Source: JANWHF01 sp036276235 (GTDB lineage: Bacteria > Planctomycetota > Phycisphaerae > Tepidisphaerales > Tepidisphaeraceae). Taken from it: 6,788 nucleotides of DNA. The notes under the pieces are model-generated. The model saw only the letters and a program-made list of their open reading frames with translations, ran no database searches and was not told the DNA's origin. Below are positions 1 through 5,367 of the stretch, one piece after another. Within the stretch, counting starts at the first letter, position 1; every line of letters starts with the position of its first letter. The translations under genes and the position numbers were made by a program. Location of the stretch: the NCBI GenBank assembly GCA_036276235.1, contig DATBDZ010000045.1, forward strand, positions 1 through 6,788, written 5' to 3'.

Positions 1-6
1 GCACGA

Positions 7-31
7 CATGCCCACGCAAGCGTGGGACATG
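7..31. repeat. Short perfect hairpin, REP-like
   Basis: CCCACGC (11-17) and GCGTGGG (20-26) form a perfect 7-bp stem with an AA loop. The flanking CATG at 7-10 and CATG at 28-31 extend it across one bulged A (27). It lies about 70 bp past the stop of the lipoprotein gene, which is read on the minus strand toward it. There is no T tract after the stem on the minus strand, so a classical intrinsic terminator is not supported. A dispersed REP-type palindrome or a 3' RNA-stabilising hairpin is more likely. The rest of 1-100 holds nothing I can identify. Confidence 0.5.
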
Positions 32-100
32 GCACCCAAATGAACAGATGAATTGGATAGGCTATTTGTGCGCGGAGCCTAAGACTTGTCGCCGATATGG

Positions 101-748
101 TCACGCACCCGGGGCCGTAGCCGGCCGTGTCGATGGCAACACAACCGTGACCGGCCGCTGAATGGTGAAGCTTGCCTGGGTCAGCTCGTCGGTGAAGGTG
201 ACGCGAATCGTCAGCAGGGAGTGCCTGGGAATCTTTTGCCAGGGGCAGGTCAGTACGTACGCCGACTCCAGCAGCAGCGATTGCCAGTGCTTGCGTGTTT
301 CAACGGCCGAAAACTCCCATCGGCCCACGCGGCTATCTCGCGGCTCGTCCAGATCAAACGCCTCAACTACCACCGATCCTGCCGCCTGGATTGGCTGGCC
401 GGTTTCGTCATAGGGCGTGATGTAGATGCGCAGGCCCTCGTCGCCGGGGGAGCGAATATCCAAATCCGCGCCGCCGGTCATGCGGGCGAATTTGATCCCA
501 TAGGCGACATAAAGTTTTTGCAGTTCACCGGGGCCCAGATGCTGTGTCGTCGGATGTGCCGCCTGCAGGCTGGCGATCATCCGCCGCTGCGCCTGGACTT
601 GCTCCTCGAGGCCGGTCACCTGGCCCTCGAGTCCCTGGTTTTTTTTGCGAAGCTCGATGTTGGCTTGATTGGGGCTGCCGCAGCCGGCGAGGAAAAAAAA
701 CGAGGATAGAAGATAGAGGATGGAGGATGGCCGGAGGCGAGCGGTCAT
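101..748 (-). CDS. Coiled-coil lipoprotein of unknown function
   Basis: Predicted lipoprotein of 215 residues. It begins MTARLRPSS, followed by a hydrophobic stretch and the lipobox LAGC with Cys23 as the lipidation site, so it should be processed by signal peptidase II and anchored in a membrane. Residues about 33-60 (ELRKKNQGLEGQVTGLEEQV) have heptad character and probably form a coiled coil. The remainder, roughly 70-205, is rich in alternating polar and hydrophobic strands (GLRIYITPYDETG, GSVVVEAFDLDEP, TIRVTFTDELT) and looks like a beta-sandwich domain. A longer open frame reaches 811, but its first 21 codons run through an inverted repeat (766-822), and the signal peptide fixes the start at 748. 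No clear Shine-Dalgarno is seen. The gene lies 80 bp downstream of clpP and may be cotranscribed with it. I do not know its function, although it resembles planctomycete lipoproteins with a GGADLD.DG segment. Confidence 0.85.
   Translation of the reverse strand: MTARLRPSSILYLLSSFFFLAGCGSPNQANIELRKKNQGLEGQVTGLEEQVQAQRRMIASLQAAHPTTQHLGPGELQKLYVAYGIKFARMTGGADLDIRSPGDEGLRIYITPYDETGQPIQAAGSVVVEAFDLDEPRDSRVGRWEFSAVETRKHWQSLLLESAYVLTCPWQKIPRHSLLTIRVTFTDELTQASFTIQRPVTVVLPSTRPATAPGA
704..731. repeat. Four tandem heptamers inside the signal-peptide codons
   Basis: GGATAGA, AGATAGA, GGATGGA and GGATGGC stand head to tail (704-731). On the coding strand they read as the serine- and leucine-rich signal-peptide region PSSILYLLSS. 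An A8 run follows at 693-700 (coding strand T8, encoding FFF), and a second octamer run (T8, 639-646) lies in the coiled-coil codons. The signal peptide thus seems built on low-complexity DNA prone to slippage. Confidence 0.6.
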
Positions 749-765
749 TTCTGCCAGAGTGAGGC

Positions 766-822
766 GTAGGGCGGGATTGATCCCGCCAACACGAAGCAAG
801 GCGGGAATCAATCCCGCCCTAC
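766..822. repeat. Paired mini-hairpins forming an inverted repeat (REP/BIME-like)
   Basis: Two oppositely oriented copies of a 22/23-nt unit (766-787 and 800-822) match at 22 positions with a one-base indel, separated by 12 nt. Each copy is itself a hairpin: GGCGGGATTGATCCCGCC on the left and GGCGGGAATCAATCCCGCC on the right. The sequence can therefore fold as one long stem or as two small ones. It sits exactly between the short clpP gene and the lipoprotein gene. The design matches REP/BIME elements mobilised by RAYT transposases; no such transposase is in the window, so that origin is inference. No T tract marks it as a terminator. Confidence 0.75.
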
Positions 823-828
823 TTTCAA

Positions 829-1476
829 CTACTTCACATCGTCATCATCGTCCATCGCCCGGCGCGGCGAAGGCGCATCAGGCGCGCGATCCAGAACGCG
901 ATCGGCGCATCCATACTCGATCGCTTCCTCGGCAAATAGCCACTTGTTGCGATCAAAATCGCGATGGATCGTCTCGGCGGCTTTGCCGGTGTAGTCGGCC
1001 ATCAGCTTGTACAGCCGATCGCGAAGTCGAAGCATGTGGGCGGCTTCGATGCCCAGGTCCGTCGCCGGCCCTTGCAGCACGCCGCCGATGAGCGGCTGAT
1101 GCAGCATGACCTGCGCGTTGGGCAGCACAAAGCGCTTTCCCTTGGTTCCCGCCGCCAGCAGACAAGCGCCCATGCTCGCCGCCATCCCGATGCAGGTGGT
1201 GGCGACGTCGCATCGCAGGAATTTCATCGTGTCGATGATCCCAAACCCGGCTGAAACGCTCCCGCCCGGCGAGTTGATATAAAACTGGATATCGCTCTTC
1301 GGATCGTCATTGGAGAGAAAGAGCATCTGCGCGATGATCGCGTTGGAGGATTCATCGGTGACAGGCCCGGTGAGCATGATGATCCGGTCCTTGAGCAGCC
1401 GCGAGTAAATATCATAAGCCCGCTCGCCGCGGCCGGATTTTTCGATGACGATGGGGATGAGTTGGTTGGTTGTCAT
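829..1476 (-). CDS. clpP: ATP-dependent Clp protease proteolytic subunit, short paralogue with a Ser-His-Asn triad
   Basis: ClpP peptidase of 215 residues, family S14. It forms the barrel that degrades proteins fed in by a Clp ATPase in the cytoplasm. The N-terminus is standard (LIPIVIEKSGRGERAYDIYSRLLKDR), followed by the oxyanion segment YINSPGGSV (66-74), the nucleophile elbow GMAASMGA with Ser101, and MLHQP with His126. The third triad position is unusual. The family motif DxxRDxW/F reads DFDRNKW (173-179) here, and after allowing for a two-residue insertion after HQPL, Asn177 aligns with catalytic Asp171 of E. coli. Asp175 is close by and sits at the ungapped distance. The tail ends in five Asp residues. 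The start at 1476 matches the family N-terminus, although no Shine-Dalgarno is visible. The gene follows the longer clpP after 107 bp and is probably in the same transcript. Confidence 0.95.
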   Translation of the reverse strand: MTTNQLIPIVIEKSGRGERAYDIYSRLLKDRIIMLTGPVTDESSNAIIAQMLFLSNDDPKSDIQFYINSPGGSVSAGFGIIDTMKFLRCDVATTCIGMAASMGACLLAAGTKGKRFVLPNAQVMLHQPLIGGVLQGPATDLGIEAAHMLRLRDRLYKLMADYTGKAAETIHRDFDRNKWLFAEEAIEYGCADRVLDRAPDAPSPRRAMDDDDDVK

Positions 1477-1482
1477 GGGAAT

Positions 1483-1580
1483 GCTGAATTCTGAATTCTG
1501 AATGCTGAATGCTGAATCCGGAACTGAATGCCGAGTGGCAGCCGCTGAAAAAATTCAGCATTCAGCACTCAGCATTCAGC
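1483..1580. repeat. Inverted arrays of a GCTGAAT heptamer between the clpP genes
   Basis: Five head-to-tail heptamers (GCTGAAT, TCTGAAT, TCTGAAT, GCTGAAT, GCTGAAT; 1483-1517) face four reverse-complement heptamers (ATTCAGC, ATTCAGC, ACTCAGC, ATTCAGC; 1553-1580) across a 35-nt spacer. The arrays can pair over about 28 bp in more than one register. A tighter perfect hairpin, GCTGAA-AAAA-TTCAGC, lies at 1544-1559. The repeat fills nearly the whole gap between the two clpP genes. The form recalls the short tandemly repeated repetitive (STRR) heptamers of cyanobacteria. A role as mRNA processing or decay barrier between the cistrons is possible. Confidence 0.85.
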
Positions 1581-1583
1581 ATT

Positions 1584-2366
1584 TCATTTAGGTTTCGTCG
1601 CGTCCGTGGCCTGGTCAACGGTGGTCGCTGATGAATCTTCGCCGATCACTTCGTCGCAGATTCCGTAAGCGACGGCTTCCTGGGCGCCGAAGAAGCGGTC
1701 GCGCTCGCTATCTTCTTTTACCTTATCGAAGGTCTGGCCGGTGCACTTGGCCATCACGCTGATGAGATTATTTTTGGTCTTGAGGATTTCCTCGGCCTGA
1801 ATCTGGATGTCGGCGGTCTGCCCATACACGCCGCCGAACGGCTGATGGATCATCACCTTGGCGTTGGGAAGGATGAAGCGTTTTCCCTTCTTGCCGGCCA
1901 TGAAGACCACCGCCCCGCCGCTCTCGGCGCGGCCGATGCAATAGGTGGCGATGTCGCAGGTGAGAAACCGCATGATATCGTACATCGCCAACGTGTCATC
2001 GACGACGCCGCCGGGGCTGTTGATGTAGAAGTTGATGTCCTGATCGCGCTTGACGCTCTGCAGATAAAGCATCTGCATGATGACGCGCGACGCGGTGACG
2101 TGATTGATTTCGCCGACGAGAAAGACAACGCGGTTTTCGAGGAGCATCTCCTCGAGAGTCATCTCGCGGTAGCGGTTGTACCCGCCCGGCCCGCCGGGCC
2201 CGGGCATTGCCATCGGCATCGCCACGGGATGCTGATGCGGCACACCCGAATTTCCATTCCCCCAATAAAGACCCGATTGCGCGCCATCCTTCGCGGCGGC
2301 CTGCGGTGAAATTCCGTATTCCATCGCGCGGGCCACCAGCCTCGGGTCGGCGCCTTTCCAGTCCAT
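1584..2366 (-). CDS. clpP: ATP-dependent Clp protease proteolytic subunit, long paralogue with N-terminal extension
   Basis: ClpP peptidase of 260 residues, about 55-65 longer than a typical ClpP. The core begins near residue 69 (MTLEEMLLENRVVFLVGEI) and continues with YINSPGGVV (114-122), the nucleophile elbow GRAESGGA with Ser149, MIHQP with His174, and SERDRF with Asp223. Spacings Ser-His 25 and His-Asp 49 equal those of E. coli ClpP, so the triad looks complete. The elbow carries Glu148 where Ala is usual. The first 68 residues replace the usual axial-loop segment with a Gly/Pro/Met/His-rich stretch (AMPMAMPGPGGPGG near 49-62). Two ATGs fit: 2366 lies 9 nt after AGGAGA and 2372 only 3 nt after it. 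A further TTG at 2393 would precede the Shine-Dalgarno and lie almost at the predicted transcript start. It is the first gene of the clp cluster. Confidence 0.95.
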   Translation of the reverse strand: MDWKGADPRLVARAMEYGISPQAAAKDGAQSGLYWGNGNSGVPHQHPVAMPMAMPGPGGPGGYNRYREMTLEEMLLENRVVFLVGEINHVTASRVIMQMLYLQSVKRDQDINFYINSPGGVVDDTLAMYDIMRFLTCDIATYCIGRAESGGAVVFMAGKKGKRFILPNAKVMIHQPFGGVYGQTADIQIQAEEILKTKNNLISVMAKCTGQTFDKVKEDSERDRFFGAQEAVAYGICDEVIGEDSSATTVDQATDATKPK

Positions 2367-2375
2367 GTTCATGCG

Positions 2376-2381
2376 TCTCCT
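2376..2381 (-). promoter_or_regulatory. Shine-Dalgarno AGGAGA of the long clpP
   Basis: AGGAGA on the minus strand ends 9 nt before the ATG at 2366 and 3 nt before the ATG at 2372. It favours 2366 and argues against the upstream TTG at 2393. It is the clearest ribosome binding site on the minus strand. Confidence 0.7.
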
Positions 2382-2401
2382 GTTCCTGTCCAAGCGTGCG
2401 G

Positions 2402-2430
2402 ATGGTATGCGCGTTGAAAGGGAGCGTCAA
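2402..2430 (-). promoter_or_regulatory. Predicted sigma70-type promoter of the clp cluster
   Basis: On the minus strand, TTGACG (2430-2425) is followed after exactly 17 nt by TACCAT (2407-2402), matching the -35 and -10 consensus at 5/6 and 4/6 positions. Transcription would begin near 2395, giving a leader of about 25-30 nt that contains the Shine-Dalgarno. It is the only promoter-like pair I found upstream of clpP. Confidence 0.5.
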
Positions 2431-2434
2431 CGCG
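2410..2434. promoter_or_regulatory. Dyad over the clp -35 box, candidate operator
   Basis: CGCGTTGA (2410-2417) and TCAACGCG (2427-2434) form a perfect 8-bp inverted repeat with a 9-nt spacer. One half-site contains four bases of the -35 box and the other lies in the promoter spacer, where a bound repressor would block RNA polymerase. The half-site/9-nt/half-site plan is like CIRCE, the HrcA operator of heat-shock genes, but the half-site sequence is not CIRCE. The binding protein is unknown. Confidence 0.4.
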
Positions 2435-2555
2435 AAGCGACGTGTCGGGGTTATTGGACTTCGACTCAGCGTGGACCCGGCAATTTTGAAACGACGGCCG
2501 AGAAGTCGGGGTGTGGTCGAAGATCGAGCTGTTGAGCAGGGTGCGTGACTCTTCA

Positions 2556-2847
2556 GGCGGCTGGTATTTCTCCCTCCTCCGGTACTCCCAACGATTTGCA
2601 TCTGCGCCCTACCTCCTCATTTTTGGGGAGCCTGCGTTTGCTGAGTTTCCTGTCCACTGGCTTCGCAGACTGTCATGCTGAGGTACTTCGAAGCATCTGG
2701 CCCGCTCGCGCGAGCCGGCCAGATGCTTCGGAGTACCTCAGCATGACGGTTGTCTCGAATTCTGAGTTGGAATTGCAGATGGCAACGTGAGTAGGGTGTT
2801 CTTGCAAAATGTTGGAAGTACCGGAGGAGGGGACAAGACTCGCCGCC
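2556..2847. repeat. Large nested palindromic element, MITE-like
   Basis: Positions 2572-2612 pair with 2791-2831 without gaps, 33 of 41 as Watson-Crick pairs and three more as G-T. The outermost run (2572-2592 with 2811-2831) has a single mismatch. In the same register GGCGGC at 2556-2561 pairs with 2842-2847, so the arms may reach 57 bp. A separate, almost perfect palindrome (2668-2751) sits inside. No transposase and no convincing target-site duplication is seen. The open frames across it on both strands are by-products of the symmetry. It fills most of the gap between the symporter stop and the clp promoter. Possible identities are a MITE, a compound REP, or a structured transcription barrier. 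Confidence 0.75.
2668..2751. repeat. 84-bp near-perfect palindrome at the core of the element
   Basis: The symmetry axis is at 2709/2710 (GCTCGC|GCGAGC). Over 42 pairs the only true mismatch is C2703 with C2716. Three other pairs (2668/2751, 2671/2748, 2688/2731) are G-T. On plus-strand RNA all three become G-U wobbles, while on minus-strand RNA they become A-C mismatches. The arms carry the segment GTCATGCTGAGGTACT. Similar GTCATGCTGAG...GAAGCATCT segments are, from memory, common intergenic repeats in environmental bacterial genomes. Confidence 0.85.
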
Positions 2848-2866
2848 GAAATTGTCCGGCACCGGC

Positions 2867-4501
2867 TCAGGAGCGTCGGGCGCTTATCGGTTGAACGAGA
2901 AATGGTGGCGCCGTGGCCCCTGGTGACGAGCGCGGCGAACCCATCGCACAAACCGCAAAGCTGAAGATCGTCCCGATCGGCGTCCACCATGTCCACGCCA
3001 GCGCGATCGGATGATGAAATACCGCCCCCGTCCAGCGCGGCAGAATCGTCGGCTGCATCAGCACGACCGCCACGATGCCGGTCAACAGCGCGGCGATGAC
3101 CGAAGCCGTGTTCCCGCGGCGGGTGAGCAGCGCCGTCAGGAAGACGCCGAGCATTCCGGTGAATGCGAACGTCAGCACGCCCAGCGCAAAATCGATCAGC
3201 GTGCGATTCTTTTCGTCATAGAGAAAGACGCAGACGACGCCCAGAGCCGTCATCAGCGCGCCCATGCCGGCGACGGCAAGCTTGGGAATGGCGGCGTCGT
3301 GATTCGATTCATCGCTTCGCCCGCCGCGCCGGCGCAAAGGATAATAAATGTCGGCTACCGCGCTGGAAGCCAATGCGTTGATCGCCGAATCCATCGATCC
3401 CTGCGCGATCGCGAAGAAGCCGGCGATCGCGATCCCGGACAGCGCGGTCGGCATATCGTTCAGCAGAAACCACGGATAAATCGCGATGCCGCTCGGCGAA
3501 GCGCTGATGGCGTTGGTCTTCACGCCAACATAGAGCATCAGGCCGATCAGCAGAAACCCGAAGACGACGACGATGCTGATGAGCTGCGACCAGATGAGCG
3601 ACAGCGCCCCGCGCGTCACGCTCTTGGCGACGAGGAATCGCTGCGCCAGATCCTGATCGACGCCATACGTTGCGGTGGAAAGGACCGTGTAGCCAAAAAT
3701 TGCCGCCCAGATCGTGTAAGGCTTGAGCAGATCGCGCGAGGTGTCGATCAGCAATAGTTTGCTATGGCCGGTTTTCGCATCCGGCTGATTGAGAAGCTGC
3801 AACGTGTCGTGAACCGACAGATGCACCGCATGAAAAATCACCAGCACGCTCATCACGCCGGCGCCGATGACGATCAGAAACTGAATGACGTCGATCCAGA
3901 TGACGGTGCGAATGCCGCCGAAGGATGTGTAAAAAGTCCCAACCAATCCGATCAGGCAGATCGCGATGATGAGCTGGCCATGAGTCGCATGAAAACTGGC
4001 GTCATGGCGTTTGGCGAACATCAGCAGGCAAAGCGGAATGGCGGCGATAAACAGCCGCGCCCCCGACGCCAGCATGCGGCCAAGCAGAAACGCCACGCTC
4101 ATCGCGATCATCGCCCCCTGCCCAAACCGCTGATCCAGATACCCGTAAATCGTGACGGTCCCCGCCCGATAAAGCTTCGGCACAAAGACGACGGAAACGA
4201 CAACAACCGAAAGCAGCGCCCCAATGTAGAGCGCGAGGTAACTCAAATTGCCGCCGAACGCGGTATCCGGAACGCTGACAAACGTGGCGGCACTCAAGCT
4301 GGTGGCCACAATAGAAATCGCCACCGCCCATGTCGGCATCGAGCGATCCGCCAGAAAATATTCCTTGGTGTCCTGGTCCTTGCGAGCCGCGATCACCCCC
4401 ATATAAATCATCAGCGCGAAATACCCGCCGACGATGCACCAGTCGATGGAACCGAAAACGGCAAGAGGAAGTGAATTAGCGAGAGTGAGCGGCGCGTCCA
4501 T
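2867..4501 (-). CDS. Sodium:solute symporter (SSS/SLC5 family)
   Basis: Integral inner-membrane transporter of 544 residues, within the usual SSS length, with about 13 hydrophobic segments. It should import an organic solute with Na+. Family signatures appear in order: ATSLSAATF in TM1 (66-74), the IYGYLDQRFG loop (118-127, equivalent to the common EYLExRFG), GGIRTVIWIDVIQ (195-207), TYGVDQDLAQRF (around 278-288, the GTDQxxxQR motif), and GSMDSAINALASSAVADIY (368-386, equivalent to SSLASMLNS...DIY of TM8, which contributes to the Na2 site in vSGLT). A basic loop, RRRGGRSDE, follows. The substrate cannot be told from sequence. The start at 4501 has no Shine-Dalgarno, but the protein begins with a normal short leader before TM1. 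The gene follows the zinc-ribbon membrane-protein gene after 16 bp, so cotranscription is likely. The large palindrome lies past its stop. Confidence 0.93.
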   Translation of the reverse strand: MDAPLTLANSLPLAVFGSIDWCIVGGYFALMIYMGVIAARKDQDTKEYFLADRSMPTWAVAISIVATSLSAATFVSVPDTAFGGNLSYLALYIGALLSVVVVSVVFVPKLYRAGTVTIYGYLDQRFGQGAMIAMSVAFLLGRMLASGARLFIAAIPLCLLMFAKRHDASFHATHGQLIIAICLIGLVGTFYTSFGGIRTVIWIDVIQFLIVIGAGVMSVLVIFHAVHLSVHDTLQLLNQPDAKTGHSKLLLIDTSRDLLKPYTIWAAIFGYTVLSTATYGVDQDLAQRFLVAKSVTRGALSLIWSQLISIVVVFGFLLIGLMLYVGVKTNAISASPSGIAIYPWFLLNDMPTALSGIAIAGFFAIAQGSMDSAINALASSAVADIYYPLRRRGGRSDESNHDAAIPKLAVAGMGALMTALGVVCVFLYDEKNRTLIDFALGVLTFAFTGMLGVFLTALLTRRGNTASVIAALLTGIVAVVLMQPTILPRWTGAVFHHPIALAWTWWTPIGTIFSFAVCAMGSPRSSPGATAPPFLVQPISARRS

Positions 4502-4517
4502 GCGAAGGGTGGTGATA

Positions 4518-5276
4518 TCAGGAAGTCGCCGGTGTTGCGAGTTGATATGCCTTTATACGACGCCGCCGCGAAAGGCAACGGTTCAGAAAAATTGCGACAG
4601 GACCCGACGCGATAATCGCGATAAGCCACATCGGAAATTGCGCCGCCCAGTTCTGCCAGATGTTCACCTCGGGTGTGTTGATGGCCGGACGTGTGTGGAA
4701 TCTTGTGCCGACGTCGTATCCAAAGCCGACCTGAAGGAATGGATCGATGATGCAGGAGGTATATCCGTCGGCGTCGTCAGCCGGCCAGTGGGCTTGAACA
4801 AACAAGTCGCGGCACCAGATGCGACCCGCTGCTGCTGCTGCCGCTGCTGCTGCCGCTGCTGCTTCGCCCCCATCGCCAGGTAAAGTGTGGTCGTAACGAA
4901 GCTGCCCTTTGGCCAATCCGTTTTGAACCAGCACTCCAAGCTCATCCTCCATGCCCTGGCCGTCTGTGCCTTGAGACAGAATTCGCATATTCACATAGGC
5001 GGCCCTCCAATACGAAACGCTCCACGTCGCGCAGATTGCGAGTAGGGCGAGGCAAGCGCCATAGCCAATCCAGCGCCATCGCGAGCGCGGAGGCAACTGC
5101 GGCTTGTTCGGCGGAACCGTCCCACATTCGGGGCAGCGGTCGAGCGTGGCGCGAAGGTCGTAGCCGCAAGTGGTACAAAAACCGGGGCGTGGTCGGCCGA
5201 CACGCCGAACGTAAATCCAACCGGTGGTAAGCAAGCCGCAGCTCAAAGCGAGTGCCCAGAACCGCGCTTGCAGCAC
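4518..5276 (-). CDS. Membrane protein with zinc ribbon and second SYWR domain; 3' part of a frameshifted gene
   Basis: The open frame from GTG 5276 gives 252 residues, but the frame is open up to a TAG at 5382-5384 and reads sensibly there (IGYDGGFYSSG). It is probably the continuation of the frame at 5368-5721. Order of parts: a TM helix (about 4-23), a basic stretch (RRVGRPRP), a zinc ribbon with Cys34, Cys37, Cys48 and Cys51 in CTTCGYDLRATLDRCPECG, a second TM helix (70-87), the motif SYWRAA (88-93), an outer domain that includes twelve consecutive Ala (139-150), FGYDVG, a last TM helix (about 216-234), and RRRR near the end. The second half repeats the plan of the first half but lacks the zinc ribbon. 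The CGYDLRAT ribbon is typical of planctomycete membrane-protein families of unknown function. The symporter starts 16 bp downstream. Confidence 0.7.
   Translation of the reverse strand: MLQARFWALALSCGLLTTGWIYVRRVGRPRPGFCTTCGYDLRATLDRCPECGTVPPNKPQLPPRSRWRWIGYGACLALLAICATWSVSYWRAAYVNMRILSQGTDGQGMEDELGVLVQNGLAKGQLRYDHTLPGDGGEAAAAAAAAAAAAGRIWCRDLFVQAHWPADDADGYTSCIIDPFLQVGFGYDVGTRFHTRPAINTPEVNIWQNWAAQFPMWLIAIIASGPVAIFLNRCLSRRRRIKAYQLATPATS
4827..4862. repeat. Triplet repeat encoding twelve alanines
   Basis: On the coding strand there are twelve Ala codons in the pattern GCA GCA GCG, (GCA)3 GCG, (GCA)4 GCG: mostly GCA, with GCG at near-regular four-codon intervals. The regularity suggests growth by slippage of a 3-nt unit within a 12-nt unit. 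The tract lies in the variable outer domain of the zinc-ribbon membrane protein, so length changes in multiples of three would keep the frame. Confidence 0.85.
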
Positions 5277-5367
5277 AAGGAAGGCGGCGCGGACCGTACC
5301 AATCCCGCCGAAAACGCCTCGATCCTGGAACGGCTCATCTTTGACGCCGCTTGAGTAGAAGCCCCCG

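Noticed and set aside
7..31. Intrinsic terminator of the lipoprotein gene
   Set aside because: The stem is good, but no T tract follows on the minus strand and it lies 70 bp from the stop.
86..709. Long plus-strand open frame
   Set aside because: It lies antisense to the lipoprotein gene, has no recognisable domain, and its composition is that of a GC-rich shadow frame.
749..811. Upstream start at 811 for the lipoprotein
   Set aside because: The extra residues translate the intergenic inverted repeat and would bury the signal peptide.
1483..1580. CRISPR-like array
   Set aside because: Units are only 7 nt, contiguous, without spacers, and inverted between the two halves.
2367..2393. TTG at 2393 as start of the long clpP
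   Set aside because: The Shine-Dalgarno lies downstream of it and the predicted transcript would begin almost at this codon. ATG 2366 or 2372 fits better.
2410..2434. CIRCE (HrcA) or CtsR operator
   Set aside because: The spacer length fits CIRCE but the half-sites do not resemble TTAGCACTC/GAGTGCTAA, and there is no tandem GGTCAAA for CtsR.
2556..2847. Target-site duplication around the palindromic element
   Set aside because: Flanks at both possible boundaries (2571/2832 and 2555/2848) share no direct repeat longer than expected by chance.
2545..2996. Small open frames on both strands across the palindromic element
   Set aside because: They encode the same peptide-like strings on both strands because the DNA is palindromic. 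No start signals or domains support them.
3011..4474. Two long plus-strand open frames opposite the symporter
   Set aside because: They are rich in Arg, Asp, His and Gln with no hydrophobic core or motif. They mirror the strong minus-strand SSS gene.
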